This document shows positions 16,659 to 26,948 of a stretch of DNA of 55,662 nt, piece after piece. Numbering within the stretch: the first letter of the stretch is position 1; each line of letters opens with the position of its first letter. The position numbers were made by a program, and so were the translations under genes. Source of the stretch: a virus; the IMG/VR virus record IMGVR_UViG_3300011430_000013, positions 1 through 55,662 of that record. One strand, given 5' to 3'. The notes beneath the pieces are model-generated. The model saw only the letters and a list, made by a program, of their open reading frames with translations. It was not told the origin of the DNA and did not search any database.

Positions 16659-16844
16659 TTAGGGTTTTAATTTGGTGACGATTTTGTTTAACTCTTCTTT
16701 GGAAACATTTATTCTGGGCTTGATAACAAGTTTTTTCTCTTCCGGTTTTCCGTAGTACTGCTGACGCACAAACGGCTCCGATGCTTTGGGAACTACTGTC
16801 ATAAATTTATTCCCCAACCACACTTCAATTTCTTCTTGCTGCAT
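16659..16844 (-). CDS. Hypothetical small protein
   Basis: 61 residues (MQQEEIEVWLGNKFMTVVP at the start). One-base gap to the scaffold gene downstream. Basic C terminus. Probably part of the head module; function unknown. Confidence 0.5.
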   Translation of the reverse strand: MQQEEIEVWLGNKFMTVVPKASEPFVRQQYYGKPEEKKLVIKPRINVSKEELNKIVTKLKP

Positions 16845-16905
16845 TTGGCAATAGTAATAAATATTTAATTAACAATAGATAGTTGAAAATAATTTTATTA
16901 ACAAT

Positions 16906-17826
16906 TTAGTTTTCATATTTTTCTCTTAATGCTTTCGGAACAAGTGCGCTGCTTACCGGGTAGAACTGGTGGTTACAATTATACCCCCCGCGCCTAATGA
17001 AAAGATTATCTGCCGAAGTTCCTTCAATCATTCCATGTGGCAAATCGTATCGTTTATAAATCGCTACCTGATGCCCGCAAATTTGCCCGTCAACTAATTT
17101 AGCGAACTGCGAACGGTGAACGTAGGGCTGGCAGGTCTCTTTTGAACGAATCATTTCCTTGCACCACTCCCGCGAGGTTTCCATCAGCGAACCCACGTAC
17201 TGAAACCACTCTAACCCTAAATCCGCTGTGGCGATTTGATTGTAGGAAGCATTGTATTGATTAATCGAATCGGTTGTGATTTGCTTAGCGTACTTTACTA
17301 AAGCCCCGTCTCCGGCTCTCGTATCAGTAATGTACTGCCGCATCTGCTCTACGTAGTCCTCAAATCTTCCGCCTGATGTTATGTTTACCCGAAGTATCTC
17401 TCTTATTTTTTGGGTTACGTTTTCGCCTATCCCCGCTTCGGTAAGCGATGCCATTGTTTCATCAATGGTCTGCTTTTTTATTTCCCGGAATACCGGAGTG
17501 GGCTTGAATTTTTTGTTGATTGCTGAAAAGTACTGTCCGTTGATTTCTTCAACCGTGTCGTAGGCAGCAATAAACTCATCCAGTTTTTTCAGGTACGGCT
17601 TGCTGATAATGATTGCGTCAAGTTCTCTTTTTATCTGAGCTATTAGCCGGACATTTTTTACTGATGGTTTTATTCTGCCGTTGGCAATGTCAAGCTCTTT
17701 GCTTAGCTCAATAATTCTGGCAAATACCTGCTTCTGGGTTGCGGGTAAACTCTCGTTAAACTTGACCGTTGCCTTGTCAATCGAAGAAAGGATGTTTTTT
17801 ATTAACTGGTCTGGGCTGGTTGCCAT
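16906..17826 (-). CDS. Phage head morphogenesis protein (Mu gpF-like)
   Basis: 306 residues. Helical N terminus, then an internal motif region (SGGRFEDYVEQMRQYITDT) and a C-terminal segment with CKEM, CQPY and RRGGYNCNHQFYPVS, as in minor head proteins of the Mu F / SPP1 gp7 type. Starts one base inside the portal stop, the usual portal-then-minor-head order. Likely a minor capsid protein needed for head assembly. Confidence 0.7.
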   Translation of the reverse strand: MATSPDQLIKNILSSIDKATVKFNESLPATQKQVFARIIELSKELDIANGRIKPSVKNVRLIAQIKRELDAIIISKPYLKKLDEFIAAYDTVEEINGQYFSAINKKFKPTPVFREIKKQTIDETMASLTEAGIGENVTQKIREILRVNITSGGRFEDYVEQMRQYITDTRAGDGALVKYAKQITTDSINQYNASYNQIATADLGLEWFQYVGSLMETSREWCKEMIRSKETCQPYVHRSQFAKLVDGQICGHQVAIYKRYDLPHGMIEGTSADNLFIRRGGYNCNHQFYPVSSALVPKALREKYEN

Positions 17827-19616
17827 TATTCAACGGGGTCATTTGCCGGAGGTATTACTTCTTCTTCTGTCTCTGTCGGCTGCATGGATTCTATTAACTC
17901 TTCGGCATATCTTCGAAGTATTTCAATCTGTTGTTTTTTAGGCAGCGTGTCAAACTTCGCATTCTCTTCCATCGCCCGCTCGATAAATGAATGTATGTTG
18001 GCGTGAATTATAGAATCTGTTTTTTTGACTAATCCGAAAGCATCTCTTGAATTAACTACATCTTCCGGTTGCCCGGCAAACGGGTCAAGGGCAAGTTTCA
18101 TCGAAACTATCTTGCTTATCTTTTCGTCTGTGCTGAATCTTTTGGCAGCAAACTCTATCTCGGCAGCGTTTATTATTGCAGCGTCCATCTTAGCCTCTTT
18201 CATTGACCGTATTCCGTCTAACATAAATTCGTCTCCAAGCAGGTCAAACTTCTGCGGGACGTTGATTACCGGGAGCATCAATAGCCTTTTGGAATCGTCT
18301 TTTACAGAGGTTTTATAACGATAATCATTAATACAGAAAACAATGTTATCCAAAAGTTCTACCCCATCCTCTGCCACCCCATGAACGAAGTTGTTAAGTT
18401 CTTCTTTGTCAACCTCTTTCGCTAATCCGCTTTGATTTAGTGGTGTTGAGGCAAGAAACTCCATGTTGATTGAGGCGTATGCCTGAAAGAAGTGTCCTTC
18501 GATTCGCTCGCGCTGAATAGATACTATGCTTGTATCTTTGGTGATAAATCCGGCTGGTGGTGATGGCAGGTTGGTTTCTCCGGCAGGTGGTTTTCCAAGT
18601 ACAAGATTTTCGTAAGGATTAAAAGGATAAATACCTTTTCCTCCACACATCCCGCAGGTTTCTTTGGAGGGCTTTGTCCCGGCCGCCTTACTCTTGTTTA
18701 TCATTTCATACCCCGTCCCCCCACACCGCTTACAATCGTGAGGCTGGTACGCCCAAAGGGTAGAGTGAACATGCTGCACTACCTCTGCCTGCATATCAGA
18801 ATACTCACGTGTTGCCTCGTCCAAAAATGGAATCATGCCCATTATCTTGCTTTCATAGAGCGTCTGGTAGAGTGTTTCATTAAAGACTATTCCCTTCATA
18901 TCATACACCGGCACATACCCCAACCCGTGTTTGTAGTTAAACGCCTCCCGGTACTGGTGGTCAAAACTGACTTGGTCGAAAGTCTGAATGTTTGTGTCAG
19001 TCACCACATAGTACCGGCAGCCGTTTGTATATTCTGTTCCGCTTTGCACGTACCTGATTTTCTCTATGCTTTTTAAAACATAGTATTTTTTGTACTCGTA
19101 ATCAATAACATTTTCAGAGTTGTAAATAAATGGGTATGGTTTCAGGTACTCGTTGTCTTTAGCCTCTAAATTTATCGGCATCACAAATACCTTAGCGTTG
19201 GTATCTACTAACTGCTGCTTTAGCCCGATTTGAAAGTACCAGTTGGTAATGGAAGTATATTTTGGAAAGTTAAGGATAAGATAATCAAATAAGGTATCCC
19301 CTTCTCTTACTGTTGATACGCTGCTGTCCTCCCCAAACTTTATAGACCAGTCTTGTGACTTACGTATCTTCATCAGCGAGTTATATACTTTCGTAAAACA
19401 GCTTTTAGTTACAGGTACGTAAATCTCTTCCCGGTATTTCTGAATCTTTTCGGACTCGGATGGCCTGCGCTTGGTAAGCAAGTCTCCCGGCTTTTCCCCG
19501 TTGGCGTGTACTTTTATAGCGTGGTACTTCTTAACGCTCTGGTCGTAGAAAGGATGGTAGTACTTTAGCTTGTCCGGCTGGATGTACTTGTTAAACTGGG
19601 CAATGGTAAATTCCAT
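17826..19616 (-). CDS. Portal protein with inserted DnaJ-type zinc motif
   Basis: 596 residues with the helical, mixed composition of portal proteins and a typical C-terminal half (INMEFLASTPLNQSG, then NFVHGVAEDGVELLDN). Portals form the ring through which DNA enters and leaves the head. Unusual here: two CxxCxGxG repeats, CKRCGGTG (295-302) and CGMCGGKG (321-328), about 26 residues apart, like the zinc-binding part of DnaJ. It is followed by the minor head gene, which supports the assignment. Confidence 0.7.
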   Translation of the reverse strand: MEFTIAQFNKYIQPDKLKYYHPFYDQSVKKYHAIKVHANGEKPGDLLTKRRPSESEKIQKYREEIYVPVTKSCFTKVYNSLMKIRKSQDWSIKFGEDSSVSTVREGDTLFDYLILNFPKYTSITNWYFQIGLKQQLVDTNAKVFVMPINLEAKDNEYLKPYPFIYNSENVIDYEYKKYYVLKSIEKIRYVQSGTEYTNGCRYYVVTDTNIQTFDQVSFDHQYREAFNYKHGLGYVPVYDMKGIVFNETLYQTLYESKIMGMIPFLDEATREYSDMQAEVVQHVHSTLWAYQPHDCKRCGGTGYEMINKSKAAGTKPSKETCGMCGGKGIYPFNPYENLVLGKPPAGETNLPSPPAGFITKDTSIVSIQRERIEGHFFQAYASINMEFLASTPLNQSGLAKEVDKEELNNFVHGVAEDGVELLDNIVFCINDYRYKTSVKDDSKRLLMLPVINVPQKFDLLGDEFMLDGIRSMKEAKMDAAIINAAEIEFAAKRFSTDEKISKIVSMKLALDPFAGQPEDVVNSRDAFGLVKKTDSIIHANIHSFIERAMEENAKFDTLPKKQQIEILRRYAEELIESMQPTETEEEVIPPANDPVE

Positions 19617-20506
19617 TATATGTGACTCCTTTCTTTGAGGTATTTTGATTTAGAAACATTTTCAAATGTGGGCACTCCCCGGTAGTAGGCGTAGTGCTTT
19701 ACTAAGTTGTCGGCTATCTTTTTTATGCGCTGTCCGATGTGCTTTCCGCCCAGCGATATTCCGTAGTAGTTTTGCAAGATGTACTGGTCGTTCTTCTGAC
19801 GGTGTAGCGGTTCCCAATAGGTAGGGTAGTACGGTATCGCGTGTGGCATCATGTTTAGTTTTAGCATCGCAAGACAGAAGGCAGGCTCGTCCGGCTTGCC
19901 CCCAGCAAACTGCTTGCATATCATTTTTTCATCATCATAGAATTGTCGTGCGGTGTTAAATAATTCACTCGTCTGCTCAGACTGTTTAAAGTAAATCCAC
20001 TCGCTGCTTAAATCTATCCACTTTTCTATCCCGAAGTTTTCTTTCATCAGTGCCATATCCACCCAGTCACTGTGGCCTGCGCTGATTGGGCTGCTTCCCC
20101 TGTTTGCCATCGTGAAGTTAATGTTTGCATACTCCTCAAATACTTGAGAAGGTTTTTTGTAGGGTGACCATACCATGTCTACATCGAGAAATAATGTTTC
20201 CTGAAACGGGCTTAACTTGTCAAGATAGAGCTTAGGTTTAACATAGCAGTGGTCTGTTCCGAACATGGAATAGTTGTAAGGACATTTAATTTTAATATCA
20301 AACAAGAACTTTTGCGCCTCGTCCAACTCAACTATTGAGCTTTCATTGTGAATCAGTGCAATCTTTAGTTCCGGCTCCATCTTTTTCAGTCCCACCGCAA
20401 GATTGACCGCAAAGCGTCCGTAGATGTGGTGCCCAAGTGCCATTAGTACAATGCCTCTTCCTGATTTATCGGGGCGGTTGGCGGTGTTTATTTCGATTAT
20501 TTCCAT
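19616..20506 (-). CDS. Glycosyltransferase (GT-A fold, GT8-like)
   Basis: 296 residues. Early GIVLMALGHHIYG, then ETLFLDVDMVW (about residues 103-113) with the DxD metal and sugar-nucleotide motif, then GSSPISAGHSDW and KPDEPAFCLAML. This arrangement fits GT8-type or related GT-A enzymes. It is embedded between a tail gene and the portal gene rather than in the main glycosyltransferase cluster. It may decorate a virion protein or host glycan; the acceptor is unknown. Confidence 0.75.
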   Translation of the reverse strand: MEIIEINTANRPDKSGRGIVLMALGHHIYGRFAVNLAVGLKKMEPELKIALIHNESSIVELDEAQKFLFDIKIKCPYNYSMFGTDHCYVKPKLYLDKLSPFQETLFLDVDMVWSPYKKPSQVFEEYANINFTMANRGSSPISAGHSDWVDMALMKENFGIEKWIDLSSEWIYFKQSEQTSELFNTARQFYDDEKMICKQFAGGKPDEPAFCLAMLKLNMMPHAIPYYPTYWEPLHRQKNDQYILQNYYGISLGGKHIGQRIKKIADNLVKHYAYYRGVPTFENVSKSKYLKERSHI

Positions 20507-20510
20507 GTTT

Positions 20511-22460
20511 TTAGGTTGAACAATTTCGGTTAAATAAAACTTTCTCTATCCTCTTTTGAACTTCGATGGTTGATTGTGCTAAATTCCTTTTTCCTCTTTC
20601 CGCCCAGTTGGGTTCGTAGTCTTTAAAGATTACAAGGTACTCCACCCCGTCAATCTCGAATATGTCACACGGAATCATTCCGTTGCCCATTGTGTCGTGA
20701 CCGTACTCGTCCATGTAGTCAAACAGCATCTCGTAATGTTTTTCTACTGAAGCATAGATTCTCTTTTTTGTGCCGGTGCTGTAGGTATAATCCTCCCCCG
20801 AAATCGGGTAGGTTGGTGTCATGTACAGGGTTCGGAATCGCTGAATCAGCATAAAGATGTTGCCGTTATTACCAAAGTTGAATCCTAATGCAACCCCGTC
20901 CGCCCATGCTCTTATTCTCTTAGTACACGGATGTTGAGATGTGTAATTAATAATTGTATCTGATGTATATAAGAAAGGTATGGGGGGCGAACCCGGAGCA
21001 TCGCAATAATCCCTAAACTCAACCCGGTAACAAGAGTATGGCAATTCAACGGGGATGCCGCCAGAAAGAATAGCATCCAATGAAGTCACTCTCCATGTTA
21101 CCCAATCCTCGTCATAATTAATCGGATTTGAGGATGAGTTTTCATCATGCCAGTCAGTTGCGCCTGAGCCATCTTCGTAAACTAATCTCATTTCGTAATC
21201 TCTTCTTAACTGGCAAAGTTCAATGGCCGGTAAGATGCAGCCATCAAAATCGGATGATGGCGTAAACATTTCTCCGGCTGTTGTTAGTGCTGTAAAGTAG
21301 AAGTTGTAAATCCCGCTTTGGGTTATTGTTCCTAACTCTACTCCCCCGGCTTCTACCACTAATTCCCCTTCTGTCATGCTTACCTGAATGGTCATCTTGT
21401 AATAATTCCCGATTGTAAGCGTGTTGCCTGCATAGAAAGCATTTACCCAAGTTACCTCATGACAAAATCCATCCGTAGGATTGTATGACCATCCGCTTGC
21501 TGTTTGGGTGGCCGAAGCATCATCTACCGTACCGTCAAAACCACCTGTGGGAGAAAGCCTGAACAAGTCATCCGCTAAGTTTTGATTAGGGGAATTTATT
21601 GTCAGTACTCCATTTGCCGATGAGCTTGTTAAAGTAACTAACCCGAAAACCATTGTGAGCGTACCAGCGGTTCTTGCACTAATTGTTACCGCCCATAATA
21701 TATCTGCTCGCTGCCGTTCGATATTTAACAGTTGAGTAACAGATGATGTTCCTGCTGGGGTAGTGTGAGTAACCGCATTGGCAGCGTATGTCCAACTGGA
21801 GTCAAATGTCCATCCTGTCGCGCCACCCGTAAATGCACCATTAGCAATATATTCCGTAGTTGAAGTGTCAAACGTATAACAAGACGCGATTTCTTTTACA
21901 GAAGCATTGGTAATTACTAACTCGCCTGTGTCTGGTACTGAATAATCGTTGTTGCTTCCAAAGGCCACTATCCCTGTAGTGCCTGCTACCCCGTAAATAA
22001 TTTGCTCTCCGGTTGCATTTGCATCAATAGTCCCAGCCCTCCTGCCTCCTAAATAAACATCTACTCCATAGTTAGTCGAATTGCTTACTATGGTGATGGT
22101 TATCCTATAAGACTTCCCGGTTGTTATTGCAAGTCCTGATTGGCTTATTGATGGGGCTGCTCCTCCACCCGGTGGGGTTAGGGTGGCCTCTCCACCTGCT
22201 ATTACCCACCCAGCATCGCATGTCCAATCTACCCCACACAAAGTAGAAAAATCTCCGGCAGTCACTAATTCAGCTCCAAGTTCATCTGCATCACAAGCCA
22301 AGTTGTCCCCACAGCAGTACTGCTTTGCCTGAAAGTTGAGCGGGTCTTCGGGTTGCATCAAAACAGCGTAGCCAGACAAGTCCTTGTTAATGCAGGCTTG
22401 GTCATCAAACTTTGCGGAGTTGAATCGTATAGGTTGGTTGTCTATAAAAGTAATTGCCAT
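20511..22460 (-). CDS. Tail protein with carbohydrate-binding-like modules
   Basis: 649 residues. Repeated strand-rich modules (about 60-190, 200-290 and 300-410) contain phrases such as KSYRITITIV and LVITNASVKEI, typical of CBM4/9-like jelly-roll domains. The C terminus is a separate structural domain. Starts one base from the upstream tail gene stop. Likely a tail-tip or baseplate component that binds surface glycans. Confidence 0.6.
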   Translation of the reverse strand: MAITFIDNQPIRFNSAKFDDQACINKDLSGYAVLMQPEDPLNFQAKQYCCGDNLACDADELGAELVTAGDFSTLCGVDWTCDAGWVIAGGEATLTPPGGGAAPSISQSGLAITTGKSYRITITIVSNSTNYGVDVYLGGRRAGTIDANATGEQIIYGVAGTTGIVAFGSNNDYSVPDTGELVITNASVKEIASCYTFDTSTTEYIANGAFTGGATGWTFDSSWTYAANAVTHTTPAGTSSVTQLLNIERQRADILWAVTISARTAGTLTMVFGLVTLTSSSANGVLTINSPNQNLADDLFRLSPTGGFDGTVDDASATQTASGWSYNPTDGFCHEVTWVNAFYAGNTLTIGNYYKMTIQVSMTEGELVVEAGGVELGTITQSGIYNFYFTALTTAGEMFTPSSDFDGCILPAIELCQLRRDYEMRLVYEDGSGATDWHDENSSSNPINYDEDWVTWRVTSLDAILSGGIPVELPYSCYRVEFRDYCDAPGSPPIPFLYTSDTIINYTSQHPCTKRIRAWADGVALGFNFGNNGNIFMLIQRFRTLYMTPTYPISGEDYTYSTGTKKRIYASVEKHYEMLFDYMDEYGHDTMGNGMIPCDIFEIDGVEYLVIFKDYEPNWAERGKRNLAQSTIEVQKRIEKVLFNRNCST

Positions 22461-24433
22461 TATTTAAGCATTTCCTGAGTTCCAAGCAAGGTAACATTCG
22501 CCATGCTTGTGTTGTGATTGTATTTTAAGGTGTCAATCCATCCCGCCTGTACCTTGTTCCCGTTGTAGGTAATCGCTATCTTCTGAAAGACGTTGTCTTC
22601 GATTGCGTAGAAGTCAGCGTTGGGAATTGGGTACTCGAAGTCGGCTTTTACTATTGGGATTTCGTTCTGATTATTCAGAGTTATAACTTCGCCACCGGAA
22701 TCGGGTGCGCTTGTGCAGGCGAAGTAGGTTTCGTTGTTAGCACCCAAAACAACGATGTAGGCCGAACCCAATCCTATTACAGCGTCTATTGTAACATCAC
22801 ACGAAATATAATCTCCTGCAAGACAATAAAATGATGCCTGATGAGTTATAATTGTAGTTTGAGGAACAGTGGTAGTATTATTGACGATGTCTAATACTCC
22901 ACTTGCCTCTTGAAATATAGTGCCACTATTATATCGCTGGAATCCGTGTGAGATAGTTGCATACGATGAGGATGCCAATATTTGGAATTGGTGATAGAAT
23001 GTGTGAGTTCCTTCTGCCACGCAAGTATATCTTGAATTGGCTTGTGATACAGGTGTTCCTTGTGCCGTACCATTTCCATAATTATTAACAACTCCATTAC
23101 CATCGAAATTTGGAAAGTTAAAGTCATCATCAAATTGAAATGGGAAATAAGTTGTATAGCTAATGGCAATAATATTTATATTAGCTGTATGAGCTGCTCT
23201 AAACAAATTATTGACTGTCCCTGTAAAGTTTACAATGCTGTTCGGTATTTGGCTGTTCCACCTTTCTAACACTTCGTTATTCATTAACCTTGTGTTGTAG
23301 AAGTATGGAGGAGCGGAGGCGAATGGGTTTCCGGGTATAGCCGTGCTTGTATATCCGCTTCCGGAAACAGTTACATCTTCGCAGTCAACAAAGAATATTT
23401 CTTCGGCAAAGTTGGTTGTTGGCTGAATAAGCAAATCCTCTATCATGTTGCTCGAAATAACATAGCTGCTCATCAGGTCAAGACGGGCATCAATGTTGCA
23501 CTGCTCAAGTGTAGTGTAGTTTTCCGGTTTGTAGGTAAAGTATAAATTGCTCTCTACAAACGATACTCCATTTCCGGGAAGCGCATCCAGAATCTTATCC
23601 GAACCTACAGAGATAATCGCTACCAGTTTTGATGTGTCTATTTTAAACTTTACCCCGTTTACGTTTTCAAGTTTTCTAACGATGGTGTTTAAAAACAAGT
23701 CCTGATACTTTTCGATTCTCAGTACAGGTACATTTCCTGTAGTGTCTATGTAGAAAGTGACGTTTATTTTCTTTTTTACTTCCTGAAAAAACTTGTCAAA
23801 TGAGGCTTTGATGGCTCCGCCCGTTCCAAAGAATGCTATCTCCTGTCCGTACATAACGGAAAGTCCTTCAAACTCCCCGCCCAATCCAAATAGGTTAGAA
23901 TCAAAAGCCACTTCATCATCACTCATAAAGGCTATCATGTTCTTAAATACATCATAAACACGGTAGCCTGTTCGTGGGTCGGTTATTGCTGTCGGGCCAA
24001 CTGAATCGGGTTTAAACATCGTGATTGTATTCTCTGCCGCTGCATCAATCGTTTCTCCGTTCTTGCTTCGGGTAGTGTCTACTGTTATCTCAATAGATTT
24101 GTTTTTATTAATCCGGGCGTAGAAGTTGTTGTCCTGAACCGGGGCGGTGATGATGCAGTTGGAGTCTTTCTCTATCTCAAGAATAAAAATCTTCCCTATA
24201 AATATCCGTATGTCTTGTCCATCACAGTTATCCCATATTTCACAGGCTATCTCCGCGCAAAAACCGCTAGTGTCAATTACGCCTTGTATCAAATCAAATC
24301 CATCACCATGCCATTTTAGCTTCGCATCGTTGGTAATTAGAAATCCTCCAAGCTGTGAGTCCCGCTTAATGGTTGTCAGGATGTCGCCATCAGGTTCATC
24401 GTTTATAAAGGTGTTATTTAGGTAAAATTTCAA
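22460..24433 (-). CDS. Large tail protein (distal tail / tail-tip)
   Basis: 657 residues, beginning MKFYLNNTFINDEPDG. It follows the tape measure gene (4-nt overlap), the usual place of distal tail or baseplate hub proteins. Strand-rich, with a probable beta-sandwich insertion (about 395-600) that resembles TNF-like or C1q-like receptor-binding domains. No signature residue set was recognised. Confidence 0.55.
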   Translation of the reverse strand: MKFYLNNTFINDEPDGDILTTIKRDSQLGGFLITNDAKLKWHGDGFDLIQGVIDTSGFCAEIACEIWDNCDGQDIRIFIGKIFILEIEKDSNCIITAPVQDNNFYARINKNKSIEITVDTTRSKNGETIDAAAENTITMFKPDSVGPTAITDPRTGYRVYDVFKNMIAFMSDDEVAFDSNLFGLGGEFEGLSVMYGQEIAFFGTGGAIKASFDKFFQEVKKKINVTFYIDTTGNVPVLRIEKYQDLFLNTIVRKLENVNGVKFKIDTSKLVAIISVGSDKILDALPGNGVSFVESNLYFTYKPENYTTLEQCNIDARLDLMSSYVISSNMIEDLLIQPTTNFAEEIFFVDCEDVTVSGSGYTSTAIPGNPFASAPPYFYNTRLMNNEVLERWNSQIPNSIVNFTGTVNNLFRAAHTANINIIAISYTTYFPFQFDDDFNFPNFDGNGVVNNYGNGTAQGTPVSQANSRYTCVAEGTHTFYHQFQILASSSYATISHGFQRYNSGTIFQEASGVLDIVNNTTTVPQTTIITHQASFYCLAGDYISCDVTIDAVIGLGSAYIVVLGANNETYFACTSAPDSGGEVITLNNQNEIPIVKADFEYPIPNADFYAIEDNVFQKIAITYNGNKVQAGWIDTLKYNHNTSMANVTLLGTQEMLK

Positions 24434-26562
24434 TTTCTTAGCGGGGAGTTGTAACTGTATTCGCTCATGTATCTTGCTACGCTTCGCCCAATCCTATCGG
24501 CTTGTTCTGGTAGTATCTTTCGATTGGCTCTTGTTAGTTTTCCTGAATCCATAAACGCCTCTACCTTTCCAAAGTTGTGATTTATAGCAAAGGAGTTGAG
24601 GATTTCGGGATTGATTAGATTCTTCCTGATGGCTAAAAGTGTAGGCTCAAACTTGCGTGTTTCGGCTGCTGTCATTACCGATTCTCCCCTGCTTAACATC
24701 GCGGGAATGCTGTCGGATGTTTCTGTTCCATGTCCTTCTAATCCTATTACTCCTTTTTTAAATTTAGGAACTGGGGCGGATAGAATTGCGCTGGTTTGGA
24801 GTGCCCCGAAAGCTATTGCAAGTGCCGAAAGTATTCCGGGTGGAATAGTTGCAGCAAATAGCTTAACTGCATTTTCGGCTGTCTGTATTGCTACTCTTAT
24901 CAGAGAGGCTGTTCGGTCTGCGATGAATGCTTTGCGTTTTTCATCCGCTATCTTTTTGTTGAGTTCCTTTTCTGTTGCTTCTCTCTGTTTCGCTAACTCC
25001 TTTTGCTTTTGCGCATATAACCCATCCGATATGATTTTATTATTGTTTAGCTCTTCAAGTCTTTCCTCCTCTTCATCAAATGCCTCTAATCTTCGGTCTT
25101 TCTCTGCGTTTAATTGGTCTACATTAGATTCAAATCCTACTGCTAATGTGGTAAACAAATCAATAAACATTTCTTTGCCTTGTTCGGTAAAACTTTCCAG
25201 CGCAGCCAGCCCCTCTTTAGTAAATCCTATTTCTGCCCCTAAGATATTTTTAAATGCCAACTCACCTGCTTTACCAAACTCCTGAGTTTTTACTTTAATT
25301 AAATCAAGTTTGTCGGGTAGCTCATTAATCGGCTTCATTGATTCTTTAACCGAATCAATCATTTTTTGAATCGCATTAATAGAATCGGTTGGTATTACAT
25401 TTTCTGCCCTCTCCTCTTGTAATGCAGCATTAAGTTGGCGCTGTAAGATTAATCGGTTGTTAAGAATGTCTAATACTGTTTGTGTAGATTTATTGTAAGC
25501 ATCTGTACTCTTTACGTTATCCCGAAGGATGCGCTGATATTTTAAATCAATATCATTCTGCTTTAATTTAAGGGCTAATATTTCCGATTGCTTGCCCCCG
25601 GTTTCTTCCAATAACTTTATCTGCCGTTCCAAATCTTTTACTACTGCATTCCCCGCTAACCTTTTTTCCTGAGCAGCGGTTATGGCATCATCGAATTTAA
25701 GGTTCTTTTCTAATTGTTTATTGTACGCTTCCTGCGCTGCCTCCGCCCGCTCTGATGCGCGTGTTACAGCATAGTAAATGGTTACCAGTGTAGCTAATGC
25801 GGCAACTACTATCCCAATGGGGTTGGCCAGCATAATTGCCGTAAGTCTGGCTTGTGCGGTTGCTAATACATTTGTAGCCGTTGCCCCCGCTACCTGAGTT
25901 GTGTTGAGTGCAGTTTGGGCAGTAGCGGTTATTCCTAAAAGTATTCTAAGGCTTGTAAAAGCATCTTTTAATCCAAGAACCGATTGAAGTCCCTGAGTGA
26001 GAGCTAACGCTGCCTGAACTTTTAATAATGCCTTTTGAACATCCTCTGATTCTTCTCCAAACAATGCCATCGCCCCCTGTGCAGCAGCAAATCCACCAGC
26101 AATACCTGTACCTAATTGAAGAAATGCACCTAATTTTTGTTCAGGATTAAGGTTTCTTATTACCTTATTTAAATCATCCATCTTGTCCTGCAATTTTCCT
26201 GCTGAACGAGCTGCTTCAATAGCCTGTGGCGAAAATTCGCCCATTGTTTGAGCAAGCCGCGCTGCTTCAACCTTCGCTTCAGCTACCTGAGACCTTAATG
26301 ATTTAAAAGCGGTAGTGGTTTTTTCTGCCTCTTTAGATGGGCTTGGATTCTTTTTTCCTCCAGGCAAACTATCCGAAAGTTTCGTTGCCTCCTCTGCCGC
26401 CTTCTTTGATTCAACCGCTAACTTAGCCGATTGGTCAGCAAGTTTCTTGAACTCCTCAGCATCCTTAGCCGTAATCTGTCCAAGTTTTACCAATAGGTCA
26501 ATGGTAGGCTTCATGGCCTCCGCATTTGACGACACATTAACAACTATATTTTCTACTGCCAT
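24430..26562 (-). CDS. Tape measure protein
   Basis: 710 residues. Ala/Lys/Glu-rich helical N terminus (about 1-140), hydrophobic segments (about 151-168 and 243-266), coiled-coil middle (about 280-550) and the C-terminal motif GHGTETSDSIPAMLSRGESV, which is typical of phage tape measure proteins. It sets tail length; at about 0.15 nm per residue this suggests a tail near 100 nm. It lies upstream of the portal and capsid genes, an unusual order. Confidence 0.85.
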   Translation of the reverse strand: MAVENIVVNVSSNAEAMKPTIDLLVKLGQITAKDAEEFKKLADQSAKLAVESKKAAEEATKLSDSLPGGKKNPSPSKEAEKTTTAFKSLRSQVAEAKVEAARLAQTMGEFSPQAIEAARSAGKLQDKMDDLNKVIRNLNPEQKLGAFLQLGTGIAGGFAAAQGAMALFGEESEDVQKALLKVQAALALTQGLQSVLGLKDAFTSLRILLGITATAQTALNTTQVAGATATNVLATAQARLTAIMLANPIGIVVAALATLVTIYYAVTRASERAEAAQEAYNKQLEKNLKFDDAITAAQEKRLAGNAVVKDLERQIKLLEETGGKQSEILALKLKQNDIDLKYQRILRDNVKSTDAYNKSTQTVLDILNNRLILQRQLNAALQEERAENVIPTDSINAIQKMIDSVKESMKPINELPDKLDLIKVKTQEFGKAGELAFKNILGAEIGFTKEGLAALESFTEQGKEMFIDLFTTLAVGFESNVDQLNAEKDRRLEAFDEEEERLEELNNNKIISDGLYAQKQKELAKQREATEKELNKKIADEKRKAFIADRTASLIRVAIQTAENAVKLFAATIPPGILSALAIAFGALQTSAILSAPVPKFKKGVIGLEGHGTETSDSIPAMLSRGESVMTAAETRKFEPTLLAIRKNLINPEILNSFAINHNFGKVEAFMDSGKLTRANRKILPEQADRIGRSVARYMSEYSYNSPLRN

Positions 26563-26569
26563 TGGGTGA

Positions 26570-26944
26570 TTATGGTGTTAAGCCTAAATCTGTAAGCTGT
26601 TCTGAACTTAATTTGGTTTTAATCCACTTCTTTTTTAATGCTGATTGGTCAAGTTCATTCTGCGTGTAGAATGCTGTTTCGGTTATTACCGGCACTATCG
26701 GGTAGGTAATTTCTACTTTTATACCATTGGCATTGGTAACTACTTTAAGTTCTGACGGGAATACTCCTTTATCTCCCTGTAACTTTTTAAGAATGCCAAG
26801 CCATTGTTCTGCATCGGTTCTGTTTTTGAATTTCAGAAACGGCTGCTCAAATTCTCCGAATATAAGGTTAGAATAAACAATCCTGTATTTGGCATCCGCC
26901 TGCTCAATAACTCCTTCTAATGATACTTCGTAGTATGATGTCAT
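26570..26944 (-). CDS. Hypothetical tail-region protein
   Basis: 124 residues, strand-rich (SYYEVSLEGV, KYRIVYSNLIFGEF), 7 nt before the tape measure gene. Position suits a tail assembly component, but the frameshifting chaperone candidate is further upstream at 29570-30327. No family recognised. Confidence 0.5.
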   Translation of the reverse strand: MTSYYEVSLEGVIEQADAKYRIVYSNLIFGEFEQPFLKFKNRTDAEQWLGILKKLQGDKGVFPSELKVVTNANGIKVEITYPIVPVITETAFYTQNELDQSALKKKWIKTKLSSEQLTDLGLTP

Positions 26945-26948
26945 GTTT

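Noticed and set aside
24596-25285. 229-codon plus-strand ORF
   Set aside because: Antisense to the tape measure gene; Ser/Ala/Leu-rich translation typical of the reverse of a Glu/Lys/Ala-rich coiled coil.
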